This document shows, one piece after another, positions 1 through 7,940 of a DNA stretch of 64,000 nt; within the stretch, counting starts at the first letter, position 1; every line of letters begins with the position of its first letter. The notes under the pieces were generated by a model, which made no database searches, was not told where the DNA came from, and saw nothing but the letters and a program-made list of their open reading frames with translations. The stretch is from Armatimonadota bacterium (GTDB lineage Bacteria; Armatimonadota; Fimbriimonadia; Fimbriimonadales; Fimbriimonadaceae), in NCBI GenBank assembly GCA_025360125.1, contig JANYCU010000051.1, forward strand, positions 82,018 to 146,017. Direction: 5' to 3'. The position numbers and the translations under genes are program-made.

Positions 1-79
1 CAGAGTTTGGCGCGACTCCTTTTTAGGAGACTACGACAACCTCATGTGGCGAGCAACCCACTAATCACGTTACGTTGTA

Positions 80-123
80 GAGGGCAAGATGCTTGGCAGC
101 TTTGTTCCTCCCCTCCATATTTA
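80..123 (-). repeat. 3'-flanking repeat at the pdhB stop codon
   Basis: Read on the minus strand, about 43 nt directly after the pdhB stop codon align almost base for base with the 44 nt after the E2 gene stop at 53243. Shared blocks are AAATATGGAGGG, AGGA and CCAAGCATCTTGCC, and both copies follow a TAG stop. The core GGAGGAACAAAG also resembles two units inside the mraY-murD insert (18387-18440). It looks like a small dispersed palindromic element at gene 3' ends. A processing or termination role is possible but unproven. Confidence 0.6.
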
Positions 124-1119
124 CTAGCCGATCTTGTGAACAGCTTTGACGACGTCTTCTTCGCTTGGGATGCAGAGCAGCTCAAGGTTCCGAGCGTAAG
201 GCATCGGCACGTTCAAACCGCCAACGCGACCAATCGGAGCGTCGAGATCGTTAAAGCAGTCTTCCTGAATGCGAGCCGCTATCTCGGCACCAAAGCCGCC
301 GCTTCGCCAGTCTTCATAAGTGACGACCGCGCGGTGCGTTTTGCGAACTGAATTGTAAATCGTTTCAGTATCCAACGGCAACAAGGTCCGAACGTCAACG
401 ACTTCGGCGTCGATTCCATCCTTTGCCAGCAATTCCGCGGCGGCAAGGTTCACTTGCGTCATTCGCGAATAACCGATGAGGGAAATGTCCTTCCCTTCCT
501 TAAGAATCTGCGATTTGCCGATGGGAACCGTGAAGTTCTGATCTTCAGGAATGACGCCCTTGAGCGTGTACAAACCTGGGTTCTCGTAAAAAATGACAGG
601 GTTATCGTCGGCGATGGCCGACTTCATCATTCCGTAGGCATCCAGCGTTGTTGCCGGAGCAACGACCTTCAGGCCAGGAACGTGGGCATACCATCCGTCC
701 ATCGAGTGCGAGTGCTGAGCCGAAAGCTGCTTAGCCGCGCCACCCGGACCGCGGAAGACGATTGGGCATTTGACTTCCCCGTTCGTCATGTAATGAACCT
801 TCGCCGCGTGGTTGATAATTTGGTCCAAGGCCAAGATCGAGAACGACATCGTCATGAACTCGACGATAGGTCGGAGTCCGGCCATCGCCGCGCCAATGCC
901 GATTCCGGTAAAGCCGCACTCGGTGATCGGAGTATCAAGAATTCGATAGTTGTACTGGTCTTGACGACTCCCAAACTTCTCGACAAAGCCACGGGTTACC
1001 TTAAACGTTCCTTGGTACCGTCCAATGTCCTCACCCATGATGAAGACCTCAGGGTTCTTCAACATTTCTTCCTCAATGCTTTGATTCAAAGCGTCTCGGT
1101 AAGTTGTTTCAATGCCCAT
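124..1119 (-). CDS. pdhB: Pyruvate dehydrogenase E1 component, beta subunit
   Basis: This 331-aa protein is the beta subunit of a two-chain, thiamine-diphosphate-dependent 2-oxoacid dehydrogenase E1. It would decarboxylate pyruvate and pass the acetyl group to the E2 lipoyl domain. Family features are the N-terminal MGEDIGRYQGTFKVT segment, the ITECGFTGIGIGAA stretch, FRGPGGAAKQLSAQHSHS, and the C-terminal transketolase-type domain. Length is normal. Its ATG shares one base with the pdhA stop (TAATG), so the subunits are translationally coupled. A branched-chain E1 cannot be excluded by sequence alone, but the E2 gene at 52 kb fits pyruvate dehydrogenase. Confidence 0.93.
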   Translation of the reverse strand: MGIETTYRDALNQSIEEEMLKNPEVFIMGEDIGRYQGTFKVTRGFVEKFGSRQDQYNYRILDTPITECGFTGIGIGAAMAGLRPIVEFMTMSFSILALDQIINHAAKVHYMTNGEVKCPIVFRGPGGAAKQLSAQHSHSMDGWYAHVPGLKVVAPATTLDAYGMMKSAIADDNPVIFYENPGLYTLKGVIPEDQNFTVPIGKSQILKEGKDISLIGYSRMTQVNLAAAELLAKDGIDAEVVDVRTLLPLDTETIYNSVRKTHRAVVTYEDWRSGGFGAEIAARIQEDCFNDLDAPIGRVGGLNVPMPYARNLELLCIPSEEDVVKAVHKIG

Positions 1120-2135
1120 TAGTGTCCCATCTCCGGTTTCATATCGCTGTAAATGTTGTCGTAAACCTCATCAGGTTCGGGATGCGGACTTGCATCCGCC
1201 TCAATGTAAATCTTTTCGACCTCTTCGATAAGCTCCTCATCCATGGCATCGTACTTCTCTTCAGTGAGGTACCCAAGTTCCATCATTTGCTTTTTGAGTC
1301 GAGCAATCGGGTCACGAGTCCAGGCCAAATCTTCTTCCTCTTTCGTTCGATAAAGCTGTCGGTCGTTATCAGCCGCGCCGTGTCCAGAGTATCGATAGGT
1401 CATGACTTCGATCCAAGCTGGTCGTTGTTCCTTTCGACACCACTCGACGATTTCGGTGGCTTGTCGCTTCATTTGAATGACATCCATTCCATCAATTCGC
1501 TCGGAGCGAATATCGAACGGCAAGCCGCGCTTCCAAAGTTCTTTGTCTGACGCGTGGTATTCCAAGCGGGTACCCATCGCAAACTCGTTATTCTCGATGA
1601 TGAAGACGCAAGGGATGTCCCACAGCGAAGCCATGTTCAAGGTTTCGAATACGACGCCCTGGTTTGAGGCACCATCACCCATGAAATTCAAGCAGACACG
1701 GTCTTCGCCTCGGTAACGGGCAGCGAAGGCTAATCCAGCTCCGAGAGGAACGTGACCACCCACGATTCCCCAGCCGCCATAAAATCCATTCTTGGGATCG
1801 TAGATGTGCATTGAGCCACCCTTTCCACCAGCGGTACCACAGCTTCGGCCCATGACTTCGCCAAGAACTGCCACGGGTGGAGTTCCGAGCAGAAGGGCGT
1901 GAGCGTGGTCACGGTAAGCAGTGATGACATAGTCGTAACCCTTTCGGATAGCCTTCATCCAGCCCACGGCGAGCGCCTCCATGCCGATGTAAACGTGCAT
2001 ATAACCGCCGGCTTTGCCTTCTCGGTATACGCGGTTGCACTTTTCTTCAAAGTGACGGATAAACAGCATGTCACGCAAGTGCTCTTCGAGCTCAGCTGCG
2101 CTTTCGGTGATCTTGTAATCGGCTTTGTTGGCCAC
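1119..2135 (-). CDS. pdhA: Pyruvate dehydrogenase E1 component, alpha subunit
   Basis: This is the alpha subunit of the E1 heterotetramer, holding the thiamine diphosphate site: GDGASNQG followed by IIENN is the TPP/Mg motif. The phosphorylation-loop region (YRYSGHGAADNDR) is also present. The start is set at a GTG (2135) because GAGG lies seven bases upstream; an upstream TTG at 2183 lacks such a site. That gives 338 aa, normal for the family. It is first in a two-gene operon with pdhB. No E3 gene is in the window, and the likely E2 lies about 50 kb away at 51995. Confidence 0.93.
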   Translation of the reverse strand: MANKADYKITESAAELEEHLRDMLFIRHFEEKCNRVYREGKAGGYMHVYIGMEALAVGWMKAIRKGYDYVITAYRDHAHALLLGTPPVAVLGEVMGRSCGTAGGKGGSMHIYDPKNGFYGGWGIVGGHVPLGAGLAFAARYRGEDRVCLNFMGDGASNQGVVFETLNMASLWDIPCVFIIENNEFAMGTRLEYHASDKELWKRGLPFDIRSERIDGMDVIQMKRQATEIVEWCRKEQRPAWIEVMTYRYSGHGAADNDRQLYRTKEEEDLAWTRDPIARLKKQMMELGYLTEEKYDAMDEELIEEVEKIYIEADASPHPEPDEVYDNIYSDMKPEMGH

Positions 2136-2376
2136 TCTTAGTCCTCGGATTATCGTTCGGTTTTGCGGGACTCCGTTGTCCAAACCATCGCAAAGGATAC
2201 CCCGAATCGGACGCGCTCCTCCTGCCTATCTTGGCTGGCAATCGCCCGATAAATTTGCGGAGGCGTTAAGTATTGGCGAAGTAATGCCGATAAAACTGTT
2301 AGAGTTATCAAATTCAAGATGGATTCGGTCCCGGGGTGGGATTTGAATTCAAATTGAACGGGCGAAGTAGGTCACC

Positions 2377-3429
2377 ATGACCAATCCACTACGGCTATCA
2401 AGTTCGAGAATTGCAATCGTTGACGACGAGTCGGCGAATGTATTACTCCTTGAGCGTCTTTTGATCCAGCTTGGCTACAACAACATCGAATCCTTTACGA
2501 ATCCGGAAGAGGCGTTGACTCGAATTCTCGATCCAAACGTCGATCTCGTTTTGTTGGATATTCAAATGCCGCGTTTCTCTGGCTTTGATATTCTCGAAAA
2601 AATTCGCGAGAATAGCCTCGACAATGAATTTCGCCCCGTCATGGTTTTGACCGCCGACGCGACACCAGCAACGAAACGGAAAGCACTCGCTCTCGGTGCT
2701 GACGACTTCTTAACCAAACCATTCGAAGCGTATGAAGTTGCCCTTCGAGTCAAGAACCTTTTACGTACCCGTCAACTTTACAAAGAACTTACCCTCGAAA
2801 ACGATCTGCTTGAGCAACGCGTACTTGAACGAACCAAAGACCTAGAGGCCGTTCAGATCGAAATCGTCGATCGGCTTGGCCTTGCGACAGAGTATCGCGA
2901 TGACGATACGAAGGCGCACACCGTTCGGGTGGGAGAGCTTGCCTCAAATCTTGCCCGAACCCTCGATTTACCGGAAAAATTTGTTCATCTCATTCGACTC
3001 GCGGCTCCGCTCCATGACATCGGCAAAATCGGAATTTCGGACTTAATCTTGCTCAAAGAAGGAAAGCTGACCGACGATGAGTACAACACAATGAAGAAGC
3101 ATTGTGAAATTGGAGCTTCCATCTTGTCCGGCAGCAATTCAGAAATCCTTCAGCTCGCCCAAGAAATTGCCATCTCTCACCATGAACGATGGGACGGACG
3201 CGGTTACCCCAACAATTTGTCCGGCGAAGACATTCCTTTGGCGGGGCGAATCGTTTCGGTCGTCGACGTCTTTGACGCATTGACTCATGAACGAACCTAT
3301 AAGAAAGCTTGGTCAGTTGAAGACGCCATCGCGGAAATTCGAAAGAATGCCGGAACGCAATTTGATCCGACGATTGTTACCGCGCTTTTGACACTTTTTC
3401 CGTTCATTGATCAAAGAATTGCCGCTTAG
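2377..3429 (+). CDS. Response regulator with HD-GYP phosphodiesterase domain
   Basis: This 350-aa RpfG-type protein is predicted to hydrolyse cyclic di-GMP in response to phosphorylation by an unknown kinase. The receiver domain covers residues 10-125, with the acidic pocket in IVDDES, phospho-acceptor D61 in LLDIQMP and the KPF lysine near 114. A charged coiled coil (about 130-165) leads to the HD-GYP domain. It keeps HDIGKIGI (213-220), the HHERWDGRGYP signature (268-278) and VVDVFDALTHERTYK (295-309), so it should be active. There is no DNA-binding domain and no kinase gene next to it. AGGT precedes the ATG. Confidence 0.92.
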   Translation: MTNPLRLSSSRIAIVDDESANVLLLERLLIQLGYNNIESFTNPEEALTRILDPNVDLVLLDIQMPRFSGFDILEKIRENSLDNEFRPVMVLTADATPATKRKALALGADDFLTKPFEAYEVALRVKNLLRTRQLYKELTLENDLLEQRVLERTKDLEAVQIEIVDRLGLATEYRDDDTKAHTVRVGELASNLARTLDLPEKFVHLIRLAAPLHDIGKIGISDLILLKEGKLTDDEYNTMKKHCEIGASILSGSNSEILQLAQEIAISHHERWDGRGYPNNLSGEDIPLAGRIVSVVDVFDALTHERTYKKAWSVEDAIAEIRKNAGTQFDPTIVTALLTLFPFIDQRIAA

Positions 3430-3472
3430 TGGCAAGCACAATCTTCGAAAAATCTATTAAGATGAAAGGGCA

Positions 3473-4288
3473 ATGTCCCTTTGTTCTTTGATCCTGCTTT
3501 CCGCCATCATCAAGCCACGCCCGATGCCGTTCCTCATGAGCGTTCAGGCATGGTCGTTTAATCCGTATTCGGCCTTCGAGTCGGTAGAACGCGCCGCCGA
3601 AGCTGGCTCAAAAAACATCGAATTCTTTCCTGGACAAAAGCTCAAGCCGGGTTCTGGCTCAGGCATGGGTCCTGGACTGAGCGCGGGCGAAGTCACCGAA
3701 CTTCGAGCTCAACTCGACAAATTTGGCGTAACCCCCGTTGCATTTGGCGTAGTGAGTATTGATTCTGACTACAACAAGGCAAAGCCATTGTTCGAGTGGG
3801 CGAAGATGATGGGAATCAAGGTTCTCAACACCGAATCGACAGATTCGATCGATACGATTGAGAAGCTCGTGAAGGAGTTTGATATTAAAGTTGGCTTTCA
3901 CAACCATCCTCGCCAGCCCAAGAATCCAAATTACAAAATGTGGGACCCCAACTTTGTGTATAGCGTGGTGAAGAACCGGGATGTTCGGATTGGTTCGTGT
4001 GCTGACATCGGACACTGGGTTCGCAGTGAATTGAAGCCAATCGACGCCCTCAACGCTCTCCATGGTCGCGTCGTGAGCAGCCACCTCAAGGACCTCAACA
4101 AGTTTGGTGAAGGCGCGCAAGACGTTCCGTACGGAACGGGTGTCTCAGATATTCCCGCCGTGCTTTCGTATTACGATAAGATTGGACTTAAGGGCAGTGT
4201 CTCGGTTGAATATGAGTATCGCTATGAAGCAAACGTCAACTTTGTCGCCCAGTGCATCGGATTTGTCCGAGGGTATTACGGCAAATGA
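3473..4288 (+). CDS. Sugar phosphate isomerase/epimerase-like TIM-barrel protein
   Basis: The protein (up to 271 aa) has the pattern of xylose-isomerase-like TIM barrels (AP endonuclease family 2). Visible are the AAEAGSKNIEFFPG segment near the N-terminus, the metal-site stretch VGFHNHPRQP, SCADIGHWVRSEL, and SHLKDLNKFGE followed by PYGTGVSDIPAV. The C-terminal strand VSVEYEYR supplies the usual glutamate. Substrate is unknown; many relatives act on inositols or keto sugars. The first ~20 residues are hydrophobic, so either a signal-like segment exists or translation begins at the ATG of MPFLMSVQAW (about residue 18). Confidence 0.8.
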   Translation: MSLCSLILLSAIIKPRPMPFLMSVQAWSFNPYSAFESVERAAEAGSKNIEFFPGQKLKPGSGSGMGPGLSAGEVTELRAQLDKFGVTPVAFGVVSIDSDYNKAKPLFEWAKMMGIKVLNTESTDSIDTIEKLVKEFDIKVGFHNHPRQPKNPNYKMWDPNFVYSVVKNRDVRIGSCADIGHWVRSELKPIDALNALHGRVVSSHLKDLNKFGEGAQDVPYGTGVSDIPAVLSYYDKIGLKGSVSVEYEYRYEANVNFVAQCIGFVRGYYGK

Positions 4289-4317
4289 TTTTGGCCTCCT
4301 TTTGGTAAAGTGAAATT

Positions 4318-5184
4318 ATGAGCATGATCCTATCCGCGTTAGTAATGGCCTCCCTAATTCAGACTCCGCAGAGCTATCTCACCGAAGCTCTGAAATGGCG
4401 CGTTGATCGTGAAACGGCTCTGAAACGGACCGACGGGTGGCTTTCGGTGGCAGGCCTGGTTTGGGTTACCGAAGGTGACAGCTCAATTGGCTCAAAGAAA
4501 AGCAGCAAAATTGCAATCTCTGGCATTCCTGCAGAAGTTGGAAAGTTGACGATCACCAAACGAAAAGCCTTGCTTACCGTTAATCCGGGCGTCGACGTTA
4601 AGGTCAACGGAATGGCGGTCACGGGTACTGTTGCGGTCAAGACCGACGCCGACGGGGTTGCTGACGCAGTTCAATTTGGATCGCAATCGTTCAAAGTGAT
4701 TGTTCGAGGGGCAAGAATTGGGGCGAGAATCTTTGATTCAAACAGCACTTTCATGAAAGAATTCTCTGGTTGCCACTGGTATCCGGTGAACGAGAATTTT
4801 CGAATCAAGGCAAAGTACACCGCTTATACGCCGCCTCGCAAGGTCAATATTACGAACATTCTCGGCGATGTTGATTCAGTCGCTGTGCCGGGCTATGTTG
4901 AATTTGTGATCGACGGAAAGTCGTGTCAGCTTGATGCGCAAGAGGAAGGCGACACCCTGTTCTTCAATTTCAAAGACTTTACGAGTGGGACGATCACTTA
5001 CCCGGCTGGTCGATTCCTAAACGTTCCAAAGCCGGTCGACGGATTTGTCGACCTTGACTTCAATAAAGCGATCAATCCGCCGTGCGCGTTCACGTCGTTC
5101 GCGACGTGCCCATTGCCACCGAGCTCCAACATCCTCAAGGTCCGAATCTCTGCGGGTGAATTGAATCATCATCCAGCGAAGTAA
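4318..5184 (+). CDS. DUF1684 family protein
   Basis: The 288-aa protein matches the DUF1684 family. It has the N-terminal WLSVAGLVWVTEGDSSIGS segment, the EFSGCHWYPVNENFRI stretch mid-protein and the very conserved end NPPCAFTSFATCPLPP followed by ILKVRISAGEL. Family members are uncharacterised proteins of about 200-300 aa. A short hydrophobic start (ILSALVMASLI) may be a weak export signal. It lies 29 bp after the epimerase-like gene on the same strand, so cotranscription is likely. The link between the two functions is not known. Confidence 0.85.
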   Translation: MSMILSALVMASLIQTPQSYLTEALKWRVDRETALKRTDGWLSVAGLVWVTEGDSSIGSKKSSKIAISGIPAEVGKLTITKRKALLTVNPGVDVKVNGMAVTGTVAVKTDADGVADAVQFGSQSFKVIVRGARIGARIFDSNSTFMKEFSGCHWYPVNENFRIKAKYTAYTPPRKVNITNILGDVDSVAVPGYVEFVIDGKSCQLDAQEEGDTLFFNFKDFTSGTITYPAGRFLNVPKPVDGFVDLDFNKAINPPCAFTSFATCPLPPSSNILKVRISAGELNHHPAK

Positions 5185-5244
5185 GCGGAAGAAGCGAAGG
5201 AAGTTGGCCGGGCTCAAGCCATCTTGGGTTAGAGGTCCCTTGCT

Positions 5245-5604
5245 TTATGGCGGAGGAACCAAGCCCGGAGGTGGTGACACATCTACAAAACTCACAAACC
5301 TGCCTTCCTGAAAATGCACAAAGTAAATCTTCTCCGGGCCATCACTATAAGAAAGAATAAAGTACCCGGGCTTCTTAATGAGCTTGCTATATTCCGGATC
5401 AGTTTCCGTGTCAGTTGTAGGTGCCCCAATTGCAGCAATTACTTCTGCTTTCGTCATCCCAACCTTTAATTTTGCTTCCATCTTTGTGAAATCATATGGC
5501 GGTCGCGGTGCAGCCGTTTGTGCGATGCTGGGTGCTGGCCCGGGCTTTCCGCAAGCAAAGAGGAGTGCAACAGCGACAATAATTAGTGCGGTTTGACGTT
5601 TCAT
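5245..5604 (-). CDS. Small lipoprotein with BamE/SmpA-like fold signature (copy 1)
   Basis: This 119-aa predicted lipoprotein has a signal peptide ending in the lipobox LFAC (Cys 18) and a proline/alanine-rich linker. It then carries the motif KVGMTKAEVIAAIGAP, typical of small outer-membrane-assembly-type (BamE/SmpA-like) domains, followed by PGYFILSYSDG and a short beta-rich end. It is a paralogue of the next upstream gene (5706-6023). AGGT lies six bases before the ATG. Function is unknown; the fold assignment rests only on the GMTKxEVxxxxGxP pattern. Confidence 0.8.
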   Translation of the reverse strand: MKRQTALIIVAVALLFACGKPGPAPSIAQTAAPRPPYDFTKMEAKLKVGMTKAEVIAAIGAPTTDTETDPEYSKLIKKPGYFILSYSDGPEKIYFVHFQEGRFVSFVDVSPPPGLVPPP

Positions 5605-5705
5605 AGTGTGACCTGCGTCGTTTGAATGGAATCGTACCCAACGATGCTGGAGCCGGGAAGTCTAAAAGCGGTATCGATGAAATGGACCTCACCAACCACA
5701 TTGTC

Positions 5706-6023
5706 CTATGGCATACGGCCGAGGCCATTTGGTGGATCTATATTATCGACTCTGGCAACCTGATTCTCTCTAAAAGACACCGTCAACACTTTAGGCAGAT
5801 CGCGGTATGCGAGAATGAAGTATCCCGGCCTCCTATTGTCGCGAAATTGCGGATCGGTTTCGGTGTCGTCATCTGGATTCCCAATCGCTGCAATGACTTC
5901 TGGTTTCGTCATGCCGACCTTTATTTTTGCTGCCATCTTTGCAAGGTCGCGAGGCGGGGCGGGCTTTCCGCAAGCAGTTAGTAGAAGCAAAGCAACGAGA
6001 GTTTGAGCGAGTGATACTTTCAA
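5706..6023 (-). CDS. Small lipoprotein with BamE/SmpA-like fold signature (copy 2)
   Basis: This 105-aa paralogue of the preceding lipoprotein has a lipobox LTAC, the motif KVGMTKPEVIAAIGNP, and the shared TDTE(T)DP and PGYFILAY segments. The start is a TTG with AAGGTGACA just upstream. The first copy aligns here, with AGGT and a similar spacing before its ATG. Both genes also share the upstream string TTGGGTACGATTC, so the leader was duplicated together with the gene. The first copy differs by a longer Ala/Pro linker after the lipid-anchored cysteine. Confidence 0.78.
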   Translation of the reverse strand: MKVSLAQTLVALLLLTACGKPAPPRDLAKMAAKIKVGMTKPEVIAAIGNPDDDTETDPQFRDNRRPGYFILAYRDLPKVLTVSFRENQVARVDNIDPPNGLGRMP

Positions 6024-6188
6024 ATTGTCACCTTTACGTCAGCACTTGCTTGATTGATTGAATCGTACCCAATCGTCAAAATATTGTGGGCCAAAAGATC
6101 ACATGCCCAATGTGGAAGTCTTAAGGTGGAACCCTTGTGGTTTGAGATGTGTTCTGGAATTGTGGATCCCTCGCCAAAGCGGAAAATG

Positions 6189-6587
6189 ATGCCATCCGGG
6201 GTGTGGTGGATGGGAATCATCCCGTTCTTCACCGTCATGGTGATGGCCGTCTCGTACGCCGTGATGATGGTTTCCGTTTACGCAAGTCACTCCGACAGTT
6301 ATCGTGATCCATTCTCTTACCCAACACCAATTCAGCTCTACATCCTTTGGGTGGCCCTACCATTCTGCACAATCATTCTCTGGACATTCTTCGCTCCCTA
6401 CCGCAGGGTCTATGCAGCGATGGCGGCGGGGGCAGTTTATGCAACCCCATGTTGGCTAAGTGCCGGACTTTATTTTGATCAACCGGACGCTAACATTGGC
6501 CCGACTCAATTTGTCCACATGCTCATCGGATGCGCTTTGCCAACTCTTGTTTTCGCAATCATGGATCGAAAACGATCAAGGCCATAA
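6189..6587 (+). CDS. Hypothetical four-helix membrane protein
   Basis: No family was recognised. Four hydrophobic segments are visible: around WWMGIIPFFTVMVMAVSYAV, LYILWVALPFCTIILWTFF, AAMAAGAVYATPCWLSAGLY and FVHMLIGCALPTLVFAIMD. The protein ends in a basic tail (DRKRSRP). The frame is open back to 6054, but the region before residue 45 looks non-coding. The start is placed at the second ATG of a pair, with GGA about five bases upstream, giving 132 aa. An opposing ORF at 6020-6238 is less convincing. Confidence 0.5.
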   Translation: MPSGVWWMGIIPFFTVMVMAVSYAVMMVSVYASHSDSYRDPFSYPTPIQLYILWVALPFCTIILWTFFAPYRRVYAAMAAGAVYATPCWLSAGLYFDQPDANIGPTQFVHMLIGCALPTLVFAIMDRKRSRP

Positions 6588-6996
6588 TGATCATTTGCAA
6601 GCCATTGACGTGGGCGGGGTTATCTCGTGTGGCACCGGAGACGCGAAGCGTCCAAACCGATCACTGCGTTGATTGTAGTGAAGCTGGGAGAAACCAATGC
6701 CTGTAAGTCGGACGTATTGTCACAATACCAAGTGTGTCAGTAGCTCGAAGTCTGTCCCTGCTTAAGCTCGGAGCTATGCACATTGTCGCTTAAACAGGCC
6801 ACCCCTTACTTAGAATTTTTACCCTGCCCACGCAGTGGCTCGCCGACGCATCCGCCTTCGCCCCCGGGGCTGATTCCTCATTCGATCTTGCTACCTGGCT
6901 TCGGCGGACCGTCGGGAGGTCGGAGCGAGTGCCACGAGACAACCCGGTCCATGCTAGTGGCTAGCCAATGACCTGCTGAATTGATCCTTGCTATAG
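6588..6996. other. Gene-free region with a large imperfect inverted repeat
   Basis: No convincing gene was found here. The main structure is an imperfect inverted repeat: GTGGCTCGCCGACG-ATCCGCC (6835-6856) against GGCGGA-CGTCGG...GAGTGCCAC (6903-6935). It could fold into a hairpin of about 100 nt with a GC-rich apical part (CCCCCGGGGC at 6861-6870). It does not show the hallmark sequences of SRP RNA, RNase P RNA or tmRNA. The ORF that crosses it is proline/serine-rich and looks spurious. It is either an uncharacterised structured RNA or an extragenic palindrome. Confidence 0.4.
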
Positions 6997-7461
6997 TCAT
7001 TTTTCGCTCACTTGGGCCCAAAGTTCATCGAGCCTGGAGCCGCAGGAGTGACCGAAGAGTTCTTCGTTATTTCCTGGACGGATGTGTATATACAATACAT
7101 TCTCCTTACCATTCTCGAAATATTTGAGTCCCACAGCTGGTTCCCTCGGAACGATTTGCATAGCGTTGCTCATCTTGATGAGGGCAGAATTGGTTGTCTT
7201 TGATGATTGGAGAGCGTCAAATAATTGCTTTGCCTCGAATATGTTTCTTGATTCGATCTTGCCTCCATTTGCCACTTTATCACCACCCACAACGACGAAA
7301 CCAGTCAATGAGGCGCGACTAATCCTCGAAAGGGTTCTTACTACGTCAATCCTTGGTGAACCTGGTTCGAGTGGCACAGGAGCAGACAAGAATGCGTTGC
7401 GCCCGAAGTAGCATGCTAGAACAATAAGTACTCCAACTAAAATTACTTTGGCAATTTTCAT
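6997..7461 (-). CDS. Hypothetical membrane-anchored protein
   Basis: This 154-aa protein has an N-terminal transmembrane or signal segment (IAKVILVGVLIVLACYF) followed by a soluble alpha/beta region. The sequence VVVGGDKVANGG and a later LYIHIRPGNNEELFGHSCG are the only distinctive stretches. There is no lipobox in the usual place, although a cysteine lies in the hydrophobic segment. No family was recognised. The ATG has a GGA-containing weak ribosome site. The gene stands alone between two gene-free regions. Confidence 0.6.
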   Translation of the reverse strand: MKIAKVILVGVLIVLACYFGRNAFLSAPVPLEPGSPRIDVVRTLSRISRASLTGFVVVGGDKVANGGKIESRNIFEAKQLFDALQSSKTTNSALIKMSNAMQIVPREPAVGLKYFENGKENVLYIHIRPGNNEELFGHSCGSRLDELWAQVSEK

Positions 7462-7940
7462 GGTAATCCAACAACTATGCCTGACAACTCGGCTCGCTGG
7501 AAGGGCATTCCAGAACTAATATCATGGCCAGCAAAATTGATTGAACCCCACGGCGAGCCACTGTGTGGGCGGGATACTTTTGGATAATAAAAACCTAACC
7601 CGGGTGGCACGGTTAGCGACCCCTGCGAAGCTGAGAGTTAACCGTGAGAAACCTTTGAGAGTGCTGGTCACTTTGCCTAATCTAACTCCAGTTCGTAAGT
7701 GGAGAAGGTCAGATAATGAGAGTGGCCAAACTCATTGATGAAGTTGCGAGTTTTGCGTTTCTTGGCTTGATTCACAATTGCCTGGTTTTACCCTTCATTA
7801 CACAGGCAACTCCCAACTTCGTAGACGTCGCTGCCAGTGCCACCCGGATTCGTTTTCCAAAACTACCCATCTCACGCCGTGACTTGCCGACAAAAAAAGC
7901 CCTCAACATTTTGTTGAGAGCTTTCTTCTTGATGACTAGT
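7462..7940. other. Gene-free region between the dcw operon end and an orphan gene
   Basis: No gene is supported here. It contains the dcw terminator (7892-7921) and a perfect 8-bp inverted repeat CACGGTTA (7608-7615) / TAACCGTG (7639-7646). The latter sits in a segment beginning GGGTGGCAC. That string resembles part of a T-box antiterminator, but no other T-box element or downstream synthetase gene is present, so it was not called one. Confidence 0.4.
7892..7921 (-). terminator. Rho-independent terminator of the dcw operon
   Basis: About 20 bases after the ftsZ stop on the minus strand, CTCAACA-AAA-TGTTGAG forms a perfect stem followed by GGC and a run of seven T. Its position ends the 18-kb mraZ-ftsZ transcript. 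Confidence 0.88.

Noticed and set aside
14..34. Possible terminator (ACTCCT-TTTT-AGGAG) beyond pdhB
   Set aside because: Stem is only about five pairs, has no T-run on the minus strand, and lies 90 bp past the stop.
454..1122. Plus-strand ORF of 222 codons opposite pdhB
   Set aside because: Antisense to a highly conserved E1 beta gene; no ribosome site or domain.
6020..6238. 72-codon minus-strand ORF upstream of the second lipoprotein
   Set aside because: No motif, and it overlaps the more convincing four-helix membrane ORF; its end lies in the duplicated leader of the lipoprotein genes.
6783..6971. 62-codon Pro/Ser-rich ORF in the 6.6-7.0 kb gap
   Set aside because: Coincides with the large inverted repeat; its composition reflects the palindrome rather than a protein.
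7601..7660. T-box-like GGGTGGCAC with an 8-bp inverted repeat
   Set aside because: No specifier stem, no T-box consensus beyond this string, and no aminoacyl-tRNA synthetase or amino-acid gene downstream.
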